A program made the translations under genes and the position numbers. The notes beneath the pieces were generated by a model that worked only from the letters and a program-made list of their open reading frames with translations, searched no databases and was not told the origin of the DNA. A stretch of 64,000 nt of DNA from Perlucidibaca aquatica (lineage in GTDB: Bacteria; Pseudomonadota; Gammaproteobacteria; Pseudomonadales; Moraxellaceae): NCBI RefSeq assembly GCF_001676655.1, contig NZ_LZDB01000002.1, positions 930,001-994,000 of the forward strand, in the 5' to 3' direction. Shown piece after piece: positions 36,622 to 45,460 of this stretch (within the stretch, counting starts at the first letter, position 1; every line of letters starts with the position of its first letter).

Positions 36622-36888
36622 CTATTTCCCGGCACCAAAGCCGTCACCATAAAAGCTCTCTTTGATGGCGTAATCGTAGGTTTTGAGAAAGCGCTCAGCC
36701 GCCTTCTCCCGCTGAACAGCAGAGGCTGCCTGCGGATTGCTGGAGGCTTGCTCACCCTCCCGCTGCATACTCAGCCACAGGCTGGTTTGCTCGCCTGCCA
36801 TGGGCAACTCTTCCTGCGCTACAGCTGCGGAAGCACTCGCGAATAGGGTCAGAGCTAATAAGCATTTAATCGGCGCTATATTTCGCAT
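36622..36888 (-). CDS. DUF3613-like small exported protein
   Basis: 88-aa protein with a signal peptide (KCLLALTLFASASAAVA) and a short mature region, TSLWLSMQREGEQASSNPQA, then ERFLKTYDYAIKESF. This is the pattern of DUF3613 proteins found in many tad loci. The start at 36888 is the ATG directly before the signal peptide; a longer frame extends upstream to 36963 without a signal-like start. It lies between tadD and tadG in the operon. Its role in the pilus is unknown. Confidence 0.7.
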   Translation of the reverse strand: MRNIAPIKCLLALTLFASASAAVAQEELPMAGEQTSLWLSMQREGEQASSNPQAASAVQREKAAERFLKTYDYAIKESFYGDGFGAGK

Positions 36889-36992
36889 TACTTCTCTCCC
36901 ATCAGATTTAAACATCATACGCCGCGTAACACGTTGACTGAGCACCTGCTGCAAAACAGCCACAAATCGTCACGTACGCATAACATCAACGA

Positions 36993-37862
36993 TTATTTAC
37001 CCTTTGGCATGGTAGGCATTTGCACTGCACTAGGTAATGCCGTGCGCGGACTCATGGGGCAAGACACGGAACTTTGTGAGCGGCTCCGTTTGCGCATTAA
37101 ATACTGACAACTGTGTAAAAGCTCCTCTCGGTCAGAAGTCGTGAAGCTGATGCGGTCTGACCAATAGACCCATGCGCCTTCGTCTTGACGCAGCAGTGCC
37201 AGCAACGCTAGGTTAAACCCAGGCACCTTGTCCTCTGGCGCTAACTCATAGGCCGTCCGCAGTTCAAATTCGGCGGGGGCATCCATGTTGAGATGCAGGT
37301 ACAAAAAGCCTAAATCGTTACGAACTCGACTATCCGCAGGGAGTAAACGTGAAGCGCTAATGAGTCGCTTTAAGGCCTGCGTGTAATCATTTCGTTGAGC
37401 CGCTAATAAGCCCAGGCCATGTTCTGCCCGACCTGCCAAGCAGCTACCCTGCAAAGCCACATACCAAGCCTCGGCCTGTGGTGACTGTAACTGGCGCAGG
37501 ATATCGGCGCGCAGGGCAGCAACCGTAGCGACTTCAGAGGGCAGTGACTGAATTTGAGCCAGGGCTGCGTAATAGTTGCCATCGCGAACGCGCTGCTCTA
37601 CTAGTGCCTTTACCAGTTCATCGTCTTTGCTTAGTGTCGCTCGGCAATTGACTCGAATCTCAGGCTCTTGGACCTTTACAGGCGCTATGACTTCTGGAGC
37701 TTCATCAACACTGCTTGTGGTTCTCGACTCAACAGGGACACCCACCACCGCTGCACTCGGGATCTGCCTAACCGTGCCTTTCGACGTCGCACAGCCCGAT
37801 ACGAGCACCAGCAGGACACCTAACCCCGTCCAGAGTCCAGTTAACTGAAATCGCGTCATCAC
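36993..37862 (-). CDS. tadD: TadD-like TPR lipoprotein
   Basis: 289-aa outer-membrane-type lipoprotein. The signal peptide ends in LVSGC (lipobox), and the C-terminal two thirds holds TPR-like helical repeats (AEHGLGLLAAQRNDYTQALK, DLGFLYLHLNMDAPAEFELR). TadD is thought to help the secretin assemble, as PilF/PilW do in type IV pili. ATGA overlap with tadC shows coupling. The protein ends in a short basic/proline tail. Confidence 0.88.
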   Translation of the reverse strand: MMTRFQLTGLWTGLGVLLVLVSGCATSKGTVRQIPSAAVVGVPVESRTTSSVDEAPEVIAPVKVQEPEIRVNCRATLSKDDELVKALVEQRVRDGNYYAALAQIQSLPSEVATVAALRADILRQLQSPQAEAWYVALQGSCLAGRAEHGLGLLAAQRNDYTQALKRLISASRLLPADSRVRNDLGFLYLHLNMDAPAEFELRTAYELAPEDKVPGFNLALLALLRQDEGAWVYWSDRISFTTSDREELLHSCQYLMRKRSRSQSSVSCPMSPRTALPSAVQMPTMPKGK

Positions 37863-38764
37863 ATATCACCCATGGCATCGCCAATAGAAATAAAGCCAGG
37901 GCCGGCCAACAAAATGACCAGTGCGGGGAAAAAGAACACCACCATGACCACCGTCATACGTGCCGTCAACTTACTGACCTTTTCCTGCATGTCCGTCAGT
38001 CGCCGGCTTTCCATGACTTCAATCAATTTTGTCAGGGAGGCTCGGGCGCTACCCCCCTGCTTCAGCATTTGCCGAATGATGACGGTAACGTCCGTGAAGT
38101 TAGCGTGATCTAGCGCGGCCGCCGAACTGCCCAGCTCATTTTCCAAGTCCAGACCTTGCTCAGCACGCCGTAATACGGGTTCCAGCTCTTTCACTAATTC
38201 TGGCAGGACGAGTTTGGCTTCATTGGCCATGACGCGTAACGCTTGCTCAACGGCAAGGCCGGCATCAAATAGGATGCGCAGCATTTGCACGAAGAGGGAG
38301 AGCTCATCATCAATACGCTTTAAGCGATCCTTGGCGATGCCATTGATGACGCGCTTAGGTAGCAGCACACAAACAATGACAATGACAATGCCTACCAATA
38401 GGCCGTTTTGGCTATAGCCGTTGATTAGAATCCACAGCCCTGTTAGCGCTAATGCAGCAATCGGCAAAATAACCTGCACACCATAGAGCGTGGCGCGTTG
38501 GGCTGCAGAGCGATAACCCGCGCGCCACATGGCTAACACGAGCTCACTGTCTTTCTCGATGTGTTTGCGGATGCGTTCTTGGTCATCAAACAAGTCGGCA
38601 AATCGCATGCTGAGCAAGCGTGCATCTTCGCGCGCATTACCGCGCACTGTCATGCGCCGCTCAACGAGGCGCCGCTCGCCGGCAATACGCGTGAAAGTCC
38701 AAATAGCCATGCCGATCGCAAGCAAAACGACGCAGAAAAAGAGGGTACCAAAGAGTCCGGCCAT
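37859..38764 (-). CDS. tadC: TadC inner-membrane platform protein
   Basis: 301-aa type II secretion F-family protein: membrane helices at the N-terminus (GLFGTLFFCVVLLAIGMAIW), in the middle and at the C-terminus, with a cytoplasmic T2SF domain containing LRILFDAGLAVEQALRVMAN. It pairs with TadB as the platform on which the TadA ATPase drives pilin extrusion. ATG 38764 shares one base with the tadB stop (TGATG), which settles the start over a longer upstream frame. Confidence 0.92.
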   Translation of the reverse strand: MAGLFGTLFFCVVLLAIGMAIWTFTRIAGERRLVERRMTVRGNAREDARLLSMRFADLFDDQERIRKHIEKDSELVLAMWRAGYRSAAQRATLYGVQVILPIAALALTGLWILINGYSQNGLLVGIVIVIVCVLLPKRVINGIAKDRLKRIDDELSLFVQMLRILFDAGLAVEQALRVMANEAKLVLPELVKELEPVLRRAEQGLDLENELGSSAAALDHANFTDVTVIIRQMLKQGGSARASLTKLIEVMESRRLTDMQEKVSKLTARMTVVMVVFFFPALVILLAGPGFISIGDAMGDM

Positions 38765-39642
38765 CAGATGCTCCTCAGCATTTTCCAGATCACGGCCATA
38801 CCCGAAATCTGCATAATCGCTGCTGTCACCATGACCCATTTACCCGTGGGGTCATCGATCATTTGGTAGATGTAGTCCGGGTTACTCAAAATCATAAAAG
38901 AGCCCACCATGATGGGTAGGGCCGACAGTACCACCGCGCTAGAGCGCGTCTCTCCGGTAAAAGCACGCAGCTGTCGATTCAGTTGCTCGCGCTGTTGGAT
39001 CAAGGTAATGATGTTATTGAGCAGGTCAATCAAACTACCGCCAAAGCGAGAGTTGACGTTCACGCCCAGCGCCAGCACTTGCAACTCCTTCAGCACATAG
39101 ACTTCCGACAAATCAATAAACGCTTCGGGTATCGTCATACCTAATTGAATATTGCGCTGCAATTTCAGCATCACCGTTTTCAGCGGCTCATCGGCATCTC
39201 GCGTGGCAATAAAGAAGCTATCCGCCAAGGTTTTGCCGGTACGCATCAAACGAACGACTTGATCTAGCAAGCGCGGTAATTGCGAAACAATAAGATTCAT
39301 ACGGCGTTGATAAATACTGCCGATAGCGGTGTAGGCAAATACCATTAAACCGAAGGCCAGGAGTAGCGCCAGGGCAAATCCGAACTGAATCGTGACGAGC
39401 AGCAAAATCAACGTTAACGCTAAACCAATCATGCGTCGCTGTGTTTCGGGCAATGTAATACCCGCACGTTCAAGCTGAATGGTTAGCCAGTTCTTTTTGG
39501 GAAACTCCAAGGCCTGCACACCAATAAGCGCCAATCGCTTAGACACGGCCTCTTCTTGAGCCTGCTTCTGACCTAACCAAATCAAATAAAGCGAGCCTAG
39601 CCCCATGAGCATGGCCGCCAGCAAATACACAAAAAAGAGCAT
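38764..39642 (-). CDS. tadB: TadB inner-membrane platform protein
   Basis: 292-aa T2SF-family protein with an N-terminal helix (FFVYLLAAMLMGLGSLYLIW), a second helix pair near 80-110 and two C-terminal helices. The cytoplasmic domain has LLDQVVRLMRTGKTLADSF and LGVNVNSRFGGSLIDLLNNI, typical of TadB. It shares a base with the tadA/cpaF stop codon and with tadC. It functions with TadC as the paired platform of the Flp pilus. Confidence 0.94.
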   Translation of the reverse strand: MLFFVYLLAAMLMGLGSLYLIWLGQKQAQEEAVSKRLALIGVQALEFPKKNWLTIQLERAGITLPETQRRMIGLALTLILLLVTIQFGFALALLLAFGLMVFAYTAIGSIYQRRMNLIVSQLPRLLDQVVRLMRTGKTLADSFFIATRDADEPLKTVMLKLQRNIQLGMTIPEAFIDLSEVYVLKELQVLALGVNVNSRFGGSLIDLLNNIITLIQQREQLNRQLRAFTGETRSSAVVLSALPIMVGSFMILSNPDYIYQMIDDPTGKWVMVTAAIMQISGMAVIWKMLRSI

Positions 39643-40916
39643 TAGTGCTTAGCCTCGGCTTGCTTCATTAGCTCAATCACACGAGGTTTAGCCGGCCCGC
39701 TGCTGGCCTTTAAATGGTTGCCTGATATACGGTCCAGCTTAAACAAGGTATTGGTGACATATTGATCATCACGAAGATCCACCACCTCCGTAATCTCTGC
39801 CACGCAGCGACGGCCATTTGGCAACCGGGTGAGCTGCACAACAATATCCACCGCCGACACAATGATGGCGCGCAACGTCGCCTCAGAAATCTTTTGGCCG
39901 GACAAGCCCACCAAGGTCTCCATACGCAAGAGCGCATCGGCAGCGCTGTTAGCATGCAGGGTCGACATGGAGCCTTCATGGCCGGTGTTCATGGCCTGCA
40001 ACATGTCCATGACTTCATAGCTACGAACTTCGCCCACGATGATGCGATCCGGACGCATACGCAGCGCGTTACGAATCAAGTCACGGGCACTCACTTCGCC
40101 AAAGCCTTCGGCATTAGGCGGACGCGTTTCCAAACGCACCACATGATCGTTGCTTAACTGAAGCTCAGCCGTATCTTCAATGGTCACGATACGCTCGTGA
40201 TGATTAATAAAGCTGGACAGCACATTAAGAAACGTCGTTTTACCCGTACCCGTACCGCCACTGACGAGAATATTGGCGCGCTGACCCACTGCTTTCCTAA
40301 TGAACTGCAGCATTTCTTCGCTGACCGAGCGATAGGTCACCAAGTCGTTCGCACGCAACAGATCACGGCGAAACTTACGAATGGAAATGCTCGGGCCGTC
40401 TAAGGCAATGGGCGGAATAATGGCATTTACACGGCTGCCATCAGGCATGCGCGCATCCACCATCGGGCTAGATTCGTCGAGGCGGCGGCCAATGGGCGCA
40501 AGAATTCGCTGAATCACTCGCGAGACATGATTGTCATCCACAAAGCGCAAATCGCTGCGTTGAATGACCCCGTCACGCTCAAAGAAAATTCGCTGGGCGC
40601 CATTGACCATGATTTCTGTGACCGACGAATCTTTCAGCAGGGACTCTAAGGGGCCGAAACCCACCAGCTCATCCACCAGCTCTTCAGCCAAACGATCGGC
40701 TTCGTATCGCGACAAGGGTAGCGCGTTGTCATTCACGTACACCGTGAGCTTAATCTGGACATAGTCCATGATGGCTTGGCGCGTGTTTTCCAGAATATTG
40801 AAGTGATCGTCGTCAACTCGCTCAATCAAATAACGATGAAAGCGAAATTTGATCTGAGCGATATCTTGCTCAATTTTCTTTGGCGACATCCGCCCGCCGG
40901 GAATATAACCGGCCAT
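39642..40916 (-). CDS. cpaF: TadA/CpaF pilus-assembly ATPase
   Basis: 424-aa VirB11/GspE-family hexameric ATPase that powers Flp pilus assembly. Walker [10 protein letters not shown] is at 220-228, the Asp box at 245-252 (VTIEDTAE), Walker B RIIVGEVR at 291-298 and the His box [12 protein letters not shown] at 312-323. The N-terminal domain has the CpaF-typical [14 protein letters not shown]. All catalytic motifs are intact. It starts one base after the cpaE stop. Confidence 0.97.
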   Translation of the reverse strand: MAGYIPGGRMSPKKIEQDIAQIKFRFHRYLIERVDDDHFNILENTRQAIMDYVQIKLTVYVNDNALPLSRYEADRLAEELVDELVGFGPLESLLKDSSVTEIMVNGAQRIFFERDGVIQRSDLRFVDDNHVSRVIQRILAPIGRRLDESSPMVDARMPDGSRVNAIIPPIALDGPSISIRKFRRDLLRANDLVTYRSVSEEMLQFIRKAVGQRANILVSGGTGTGKTTFLNVLSSFINHHERIVTIEDTAELQLSNDHVVRLETRPPNAEGFGEVSARDLIRNALRMRPDRIIVGEVRSYEVMDMLQAMNTGHEGSMSTLHANSAADALLRMETLVGLSGQKISEATLRAIIVSAVDIVVQLTRLPNGRRCVAEITEVVDLRDDQYVTNTLFKLDRISGNHLKASSGPAKPRVIELMKQAEAKH

Positions 40917-40917
40917 G

Positions 40918-42141
40918 TCAGTTGCCCTTCAAGCTGGATTTAAGCTTGCCCAGGAAGCCACCCGAACTGCCGGCCTGTTTGGCCCGTGCCTTGGCAATGG
41001 CCGGCACATAAATCATGTCGGCCAAATCGCGATATCGCTTCGCCAACGGATCTTGAGGCGCCAACTCAAACACCAATTGGCCGATATTCATCGCCCGCAG
41101 ACGTACTTCAGCTGCGGCTGGCAACTCCACATGACGCTCAATGGCAAACGAACGCGCAATGGCTTTAGCGTCCGGAGATATCTTGGGTAAGTAGTGATCG
41201 ACCAACAGCAGAGCATCCGCAATGGGCACACCGAGTTGCTTCAAGTTGGACTGGAAATCCAGCCCAGCACGGCAACTGGTAATGGACTGATCCACAACAA
41301 AAATAATGTGGTTGGCATTACCAATAAGTAGCTCGGTCATATCCACCGTGGGGAGGCCACAGATGTTGACCACCACATGGGTAAAGAGACTACGGAGCGT
41401 GCCCACCAGCAGGAACATTTCGGACGTCGTGACCTCATCCATGTCCATGCCTTCTCGGGGTGCAGACAACACCCGTACGCCGGACTTATGGCGCGGAAAG
41501 GCGGTATCTACGAGTGTTTGGTCGAGACGGCGTAAATTCCTTAAGGTGTCCATAAAGCTGAACTGGCCTTCCAATCCAAAGAGCAGTTGCGCTTCGGCAA
41601 ATGGCTGCCCCACATCCACTAAGAGCACCCGCGCATCCGGATTTTGGGTTTGCAGCGAAGCGGCCAAATGTAGGGCATGAAAGGCTGATTGCAACACCGG
41701 TCGTTCACTGGCCATAACAACCATCGTGCCCTGGCGCATGGGGTTTTCGATAACCTCAGGCACGCGCTCACCTAGGCGCCGAACCAAACCAGCCAACTCA
41801 CTGGGGCGGGTGGCAAAGGTCACGAAGTCTTTTGCCCCGGCGCGCATGGCACCCAGTAATCGATCTTGGTCCAACACTTCCGAAACTGCGACACAGGCCA
41901 GCGTTGGACTAGCCGCTACCAAGCCCTCAATAAACTGCACATCCTCAATCCAGGCATCCCGGCGAACGGGCACAAAAATGATGGAGGCCGTGGCCATATT
42001 GATTAACTGAAGCACATCATTGAGATCACGCTGCTGCGACATAACCACATCGGCATTGCTCTCCAGCGCCGACTGCAGCCACGTAAATTGGTCTCGATCC
42101 TGAGTAACAATCACAACCGATGGCAAAGAGTTATTCATCAT
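40918..42141 (-). CDS. cpaE: TadZ/CpaE-like pilus localisation protein, degenerate P-loop
   Basis: 407-aa protein with an N-terminal receiver-like domain (1-120) and a C-terminal MinD/ParA-like domain. Where a canonical Walker A (KGGxGKT) would lie, residues 141-153 read VVMASERPVLQSA, with no Gly-Lys-Thr. The following Walker A-prime region VLLVDVGQPF keeps Asp176. The receiver domain has PVRR in place of a phospho-acceptor Asp after IIFV. TadZ proteins place the Tad machine at the pole, and atypical P-loops are known in the family. Identification rests on operon position and domain layout. Confidence 0.85.
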   Translation of the reverse strand: MMNNSLPSVVIVTQDRDQFTWLQSALESNADVVMSQQRDLNDVLQLINMATASIIFVPVRRDAWIEDVQFIEGLVAASPTLACVAVSEVLDQDRLLGAMRAGAKDFVTFATRPSELAGLVRRLGERVPEVIENPMRQGTMVVMASERPVLQSAFHALHLAASLQTQNPDARVLLVDVGQPFAEAQLLFGLEGQFSFMDTLRNLRRLDQTLVDTAFPRHKSGVRVLSAPREGMDMDEVTTSEMFLLVGTLRSLFTHVVVNICGLPTVDMTELLIGNANHIIFVVDQSITSCRAGLDFQSNLKQLGVPIADALLLVDHYLPKISPDAKAIARSFAIERHVELPAAAEVRLRAMNIGQLVFELAPQDPLAKRYRDLADMIYVPAIAKARAKQAGSSGGFLGKLKSSLKGN

Positions 42142-42144
42142 AAA

Positions 42145-43383
42145 TTACCGTGAAAAGCCAATGGGTGCGCGGCGATATGGAGACTCTGAGCCTTTGAAAA
42201 ATAACCGTCCAGCACTCGGGTCGTAGGTTCTTAAGCCGTCGCCAGGCAATTCCGGCAACTCCGCTTTCACCGAAATAGGCCTTACAAGGCGCGGCGTTAC
42301 GATCATCAGCAACTCTCTATCTTCGCTTTCAAATCGATTAGATTTGAAAAATGCACCGAGGATAGGAATGTCTCCCAAGCCGGGAAATTTGCTGGCATTG
42401 TTATTGGTACTGCGAGACACCAAGCCACTGATAATGAAGCTCTCACCATCCGCTAACGATATGGTGGTATCGGTTCGACGGATGCGCAGAGCTGGAATGA
42501 CTGAGCCTTGCAAGGTCACCGCATTGTTAAAGTCTAAGTCACTCACTTCAGGCGCTACTTTCAGCAAAATTTGCTGATTACTCAGCACCGTGGGAGTCAG
42601 ACTCAGCCGCACACCAAACTCCTTGTACTCAATCGCTACCGTGCCGTTAGTTCCTTGTGGCACCGGAATAGGAACCTCCCCGCCCGCCAAGAAGTTCGCT
42701 GATTGGCCACTCATGGCCACCAAGGAGGGTCTGGACAAGGTGTAGGCGTAACCGGTTTGCTCGAGCAAATTAATTGCCGCTAAAAACCGATTAGAGCTAC
42801 CGCCCCACAAGATATTGAACGCACCAGAATCAAGCAGAAAGGTCGGGAACGAAAAGGCACCGGCTGCATTTCTTACGACACTTCCAGTTGAGTTTGGCGG
42901 TGATATCACTCCTTTACCGCCACTGGCACCGATTCGTGCACCGACCTCACTTAATCGGGACCGACTCAGCTCAACAAATCGAATGTCCGCTTGCACTTGA
43001 GAAGGCAGTGTTGCCAACGCCTCGGGCGCCGCTGCTTGAGCGACTTGCTGAGCCGCACTCATGGCAATGGGCACATTAATAATGACGCGAGCAGGTTGTT
43101 TGCCACACTGCGTCCAAATCAGCAGGCTGGTCTCCCCCGCTTTTTTGGCTTGAACCAGAAGATTTCGCGAGTCGGTTAATGCCACATCTGCTGTCGCGGG
43201 GTCGCCTATGGAGAGGCGCGTGACGGCGCCGGGCAGAGTTAAGGTGTCTTGCAAGCCGGCCTTAATGCTTAACACCTTGGGGTAAACAAAATCCGGATCT
43301 TCGCAAGCTGCGGCTAACGCCACACTACTAGCCATCGAAGTAAGTAGTATGACTAGGCCTTTTGACCAAACGATACGACTCAT
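42145..43383 (-). CDS. cpaC: RcpA/CpaC outer-membrane secretin
   Basis: 412-aa secretin. Signal peptide (ILLTSMASSVALAAA), an N-terminal pilus/BON-like domain (VTRLSIGDPATADVAL), then the secretin core: GGEVPIPVPQG, YKEFGVRLSLTPTV, the LADGESFIISGL segment and the C-terminal FPGLGDIPILGAFFKS and IVTPRLVRP. It forms the outer-membrane channel of the Flp pilus. At 412 aa it is compact for the family. ATGA overlap with cpaB. Confidence 0.95.
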   Translation of the reverse strand: MSRIVWSKGLVILLTSMASSVALAAACEDPDFVYPKVLSIKAGLQDTLTLPGAVTRLSIGDPATADVALTDSRNLLVQAKKAGETSLLIWTQCGKQPARVIINVPIAMSAAQQVAQAAAPEALATLPSQVQADIRFVELSRSRLSEVGARIGASGGKGVISPPNSTGSVVRNAAGAFSFPTFLLDSGAFNILWGGSSNRFLAAINLLEQTGYAYTLSRPSLVAMSGQSANFLAGGEVPIPVPQGTNGTVAIEYKEFGVRLSLTPTVLSNQQILLKVAPEVSDLDFNNAVTLQGSVIPALRIRRTDTTISLADGESFIISGLVSRSTNNNASKFPGLGDIPILGAFFKSNRFESEDRELLMIVTPRLVRPISVKAELPELPGDGLRTYDPSAGRLFFKGSESPYRRAPIGFSR

Positions 43384-44375
43384 GGTGTAACCCTCTGGGC
43401 GTCCAACCCGCGATAAATCAAAATAGTTGGCTCACTGGGCTTTGGTTTGGCTGCCGGCTTAGCTTGTGGCGCTTTAGCAGCGGCTCGCGGCGCACTCGCA
43501 ACACCATCGGCTCTTAGGGCAGCAGATGTCAGCAATTGCCGTTGTGTTGGGGTGGGCACACTACTTTGTGGCTTACAGACCGGTTCGGTAACGGGTTGGG
43601 CGGCATTGGGCTTCGTGGGTCCCGGCTGGGCGACATCACTCGCTGCCACTAACTCAGCCGCAGGCCGGGTGGCCATGCGCAGGGTGCCCAAACTGCTGGC
43701 CAACATAATGCGCGTCACATCCTTTTCTGCAATTGCCAGTACCGCTGAACGCGCACGAGCACGCTCACTTTTACGACCGGCCTTCTGCTCTGGCGTCTCT
43801 ACGCCGCCATCAGGATTGATAATATCGGCACCGAAGCCGAGCACGCGAAGCGACTGCATCACGACTTGCGCAGAATCTTTGGCGCCATTTTCACCGCGAA
43901 GAAACAGCAGCAAATCAACGGTATCTCCTGGTTGCACAAAGCCACCACCACCGATGATTTCATCTACAGGAATTGCCACCGCACGCTCACCCGGCTTTAA
44001 CAGCCTAGCCACCTCACTACCCGGCTGCAAATCACCTAGCTCCAGAATATCGCCTGCCACTAGCTCTACCTGAACCGGCTGGCCGATGACTTCTTCTATT
44101 GTGCGATAGGTTCTGGGGGGCGCAATTTTCAGATAGTCCAGCGCGAGGTCTTCTGCTGTTAGCACTTTATAGGCTGGAACATTCTGCTTCACGACCACCA
44201 CAGCGACTTTGCCGGGCACACCAATTTCAGCCACTTTTTGCGCCGCAATCGCTTTTTGCTCGGCCTGAATGGCGGCCTCTTTAGCTTCAGTGGTTGTTTT
44301 ATAGCCCAGATAGCCTGCAACCGAGGCTCCCAGAATTAGCAATATCGCGAGCAATATCATGACCCGACTGTTCAT
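43380..44375 (-). CDS. cpaB: RcpC/CpaB pilus assembly protein
   Basis: 331-aa protein: N-terminal membrane helix (ILLAILLILGASVAGYLGY), an SAF domain (VPAYKVLTAEDLALDYL) and the CpaB-typical KPGERAVAIPVDEIIGGGGF followed by VQPGDTVDLLLF. The last 90 residues are a low-complexity Ala/Pro/Lys-rich tail. SAF domains resemble sugar-binding modules, and the protein may contact the cell wall beneath the secretin. It is the first gene of the nine-gene minus-strand tad operon and is divergent from the flp pilin genes. Confidence 0.92.
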   Translation of the reverse strand: MNSRVMILLAILLILGASVAGYLGYKTTTEAKEAAIQAEQKAIAAQKVAEIGVPGKVAVVVVKQNVPAYKVLTAEDLALDYLKIAPPRTYRTIEEVIGQPVQVELVAGDILELGDLQPGSEVARLLKPGERAVAIPVDEIIGGGGFVQPGDTVDLLLFLRGENGAKDSAQVVMQSLRVLGFGADIINPDGGVETPEQKAGRKSERARARSAVLAIAEKDVTRIMLASSLGTLRMATRPAAELVAASDVAQPGPTKPNAAQPVTEPVCKPQSSVPTPTQRQLLTSAALRADGVASAPRAAAKAPQAKPAAKPKPSEPTILIYRGLDAQRVTP

Positions 44376-44590
44376 GCCTTTAGCTTCCGTGTTGAAAAGT
44401 GCCGTTGCACATTTACCAAGTGACTATTGATCCTAGCAAGTAAGCCATCACATAACAGTGCCTAATCAACAAACACCTACAAGGTCTTACAAATAAACGA
44501 CAAAATGCAGTTCAAGCGGGTAGCACACAAACTGAAATTACATACACTAGGGCTGTAACACTAATCCGAGTTAATTTGAGGTGGTAAAAA

Positions 44591-44779
44591 ATGAAAATTA
44601 AAACCGCGCTACTTTCAAAGGTTCAGGGTCGTGAAAAAGGCGCAACTGTCATTGAGTACGCATTGATTGCCGCACTGATTTCTGTTGCTGCCATTGCTGC
44701 GTTTAGCTTTATTGGCACGTCAGTTAAGTCGACCATGAGTGGTATCGGTAGTGCCATGTCTTCGGCAACACCGACCTAA
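44591..44779 (+). CDS. flp: Flp type IVb major pilin 1
   Basis: 62-aa Flp pilin. The leader ends at Gly17 and the mature form starts ATVIEYALIAALISVAAIAA, with Glu at +5 and Tyr at +6, the Flp signature. A strong Shine-Dalgarno sequence GAGGTGG precedes the ATG. It is followed 11 bp later by its own terminator, so it is probably a monocistronic, highly expressed transcript. The mature sequence differs from pilin 2 by one residue (Ser versus Lys near the C-terminus). The prepilin peptidase that cuts it is not encoded in the window. Confidence 0.97.
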   Translation: MKIKTALLSKVQGREKGATVIEYALIAALISVAAIAAFSFIGTSVKSTMSGIGSAMSSATPT

Positions 44780-44790
44780 GCCTAGCGTTG

Positions 44791-44817
44791 AAAAAAGGGC
44801 CGCTTGGCCCTTTTTTT
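44791..44817 (+). terminator. rho-independent terminator after flp1
   Basis: AAAAAAGGGCC, loop GCTT, GGCCCTTTTTTT: an 11-bp stem plus T run, 11 bases after the first pilin stop. Confidence 0.95.
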
Positions 44818-45010
44818 CATAAGCAACACTTGAGCTTAACCACCCGGCAAACTTTACATAAAGCCAATATTTCATTCTTTTCACTCTCACCCGATTGCAT
44901 GCACTTACAAAGCCACGACAATTCCACGTCGGTAGCCCTAGCCAATACGAAGTTTTTCCGTAAACTGTAATTGTCCGGCACAGACCGACGACAACCATCT
45001 GGAGATTAAA

Positions 45011-45199
45011 ATGCAAAAATTCCAAGCGCTCGTCGCAAAAATGCGCCGCAAAGAAAAAGGCGCCACAGTTATTGAGTACGCATTGATTGCTGCACTCATT
45101 TCTGTTGCTGCTATTGCTGCCTTTAGTTTCATCGGCACATCGGTCAAATCGACTATGAGCGGCATCGGAAGCGCAATGAAGTCGGCTACACCTACCTGA
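45011..45199 (+). CDS. flp: Flp type IVb major pilin 2
   Basis: 62-aa Flp pilin almost identical to pilin 1 in its mature part (one difference, SAMKSATPT against SAMSSATPT), but with a different leader (MQKFQALVAKMRRKEKG, cut after Gly17). Many synonymous base differences separate the two genes, so the duplication is not recent, or the protein is held constant by selection. GGAG lies seven bases upstream of the ATG. Its own terminator follows. Confidence 0.97.
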   Translation: MQKFQALVAKMRRKEKGATVIEYALIAALISVAAIAAFSFIGTSVKSTMSGIGSAMKSATPT

Positions 45200-45214
45200 T
45201 GTTTGCTTAATTGG

Positions 45215-45238
45215 AAATGGGCTCTCGGGCCCATTTTT
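45215..45238 (+). terminator. rho-independent terminator after flp2
   Basis: AAATGGGC, loop TCTCGG, GCCCATTT then TT, 15 bases after the stop of the second pilin. The stem is only eight pairs and the T run short, so read-through to the third pilin gene is likely. Confidence 0.8.
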
Positions 45239-45268
45239 AATTTTGACTGACTGTTGAGGCTACTCAAT

Positions 45269-45460
45269 GTGAAAGCATCTCACGCCATCAAACACCGACG
45301 AGAGCATGGCGCAACCATAATTGAGTACGCCTTAATCGCCGGGCTAATTGCGCTGGTCGCCGTCATTGCTATGCCTTTTATTGGCAACAATACCTATACC
45401 GCTATTCGTGAAGTCAGCTCCAACCTCGATGAAGCCGGTGCCGACCTTCATACCCCATAG
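45269..45460 (+). CDS. divergent Flp-family type IVb pilin 3
   Basis: 63-aa third pilin. It has a basic leader ending at Gly14, then ATIIEYALIAGLIALVAVIA with Glu at +5 and Tyr at +6, and a longer acidic tail (SSNLDEAGADLHTP). GTG at 45269 is chosen because GAGG lies nine bases upstream; a TTG at 45254 is in frame but lacks a site. It is too divergent to be a third copy of the major pilin and may be a minor or tip subunit. Its stop abuts the stop of convergent nagZ. Confidence 0.88.
   Translation: MKASHAIKHRREHGATIIEYALIAGLIALVAVIAMPFIGNNTYTAIREVSSNLDEAGADLHTP

Noticed and set aside
44376-44590. Sigma54-type promoter before flp1
   Set aside because: No GG-N10-GC pair with proper TGGCAC and TTGCA surroundings could be found; no sigma70 pair was convincing either, so no promoter is annotated.
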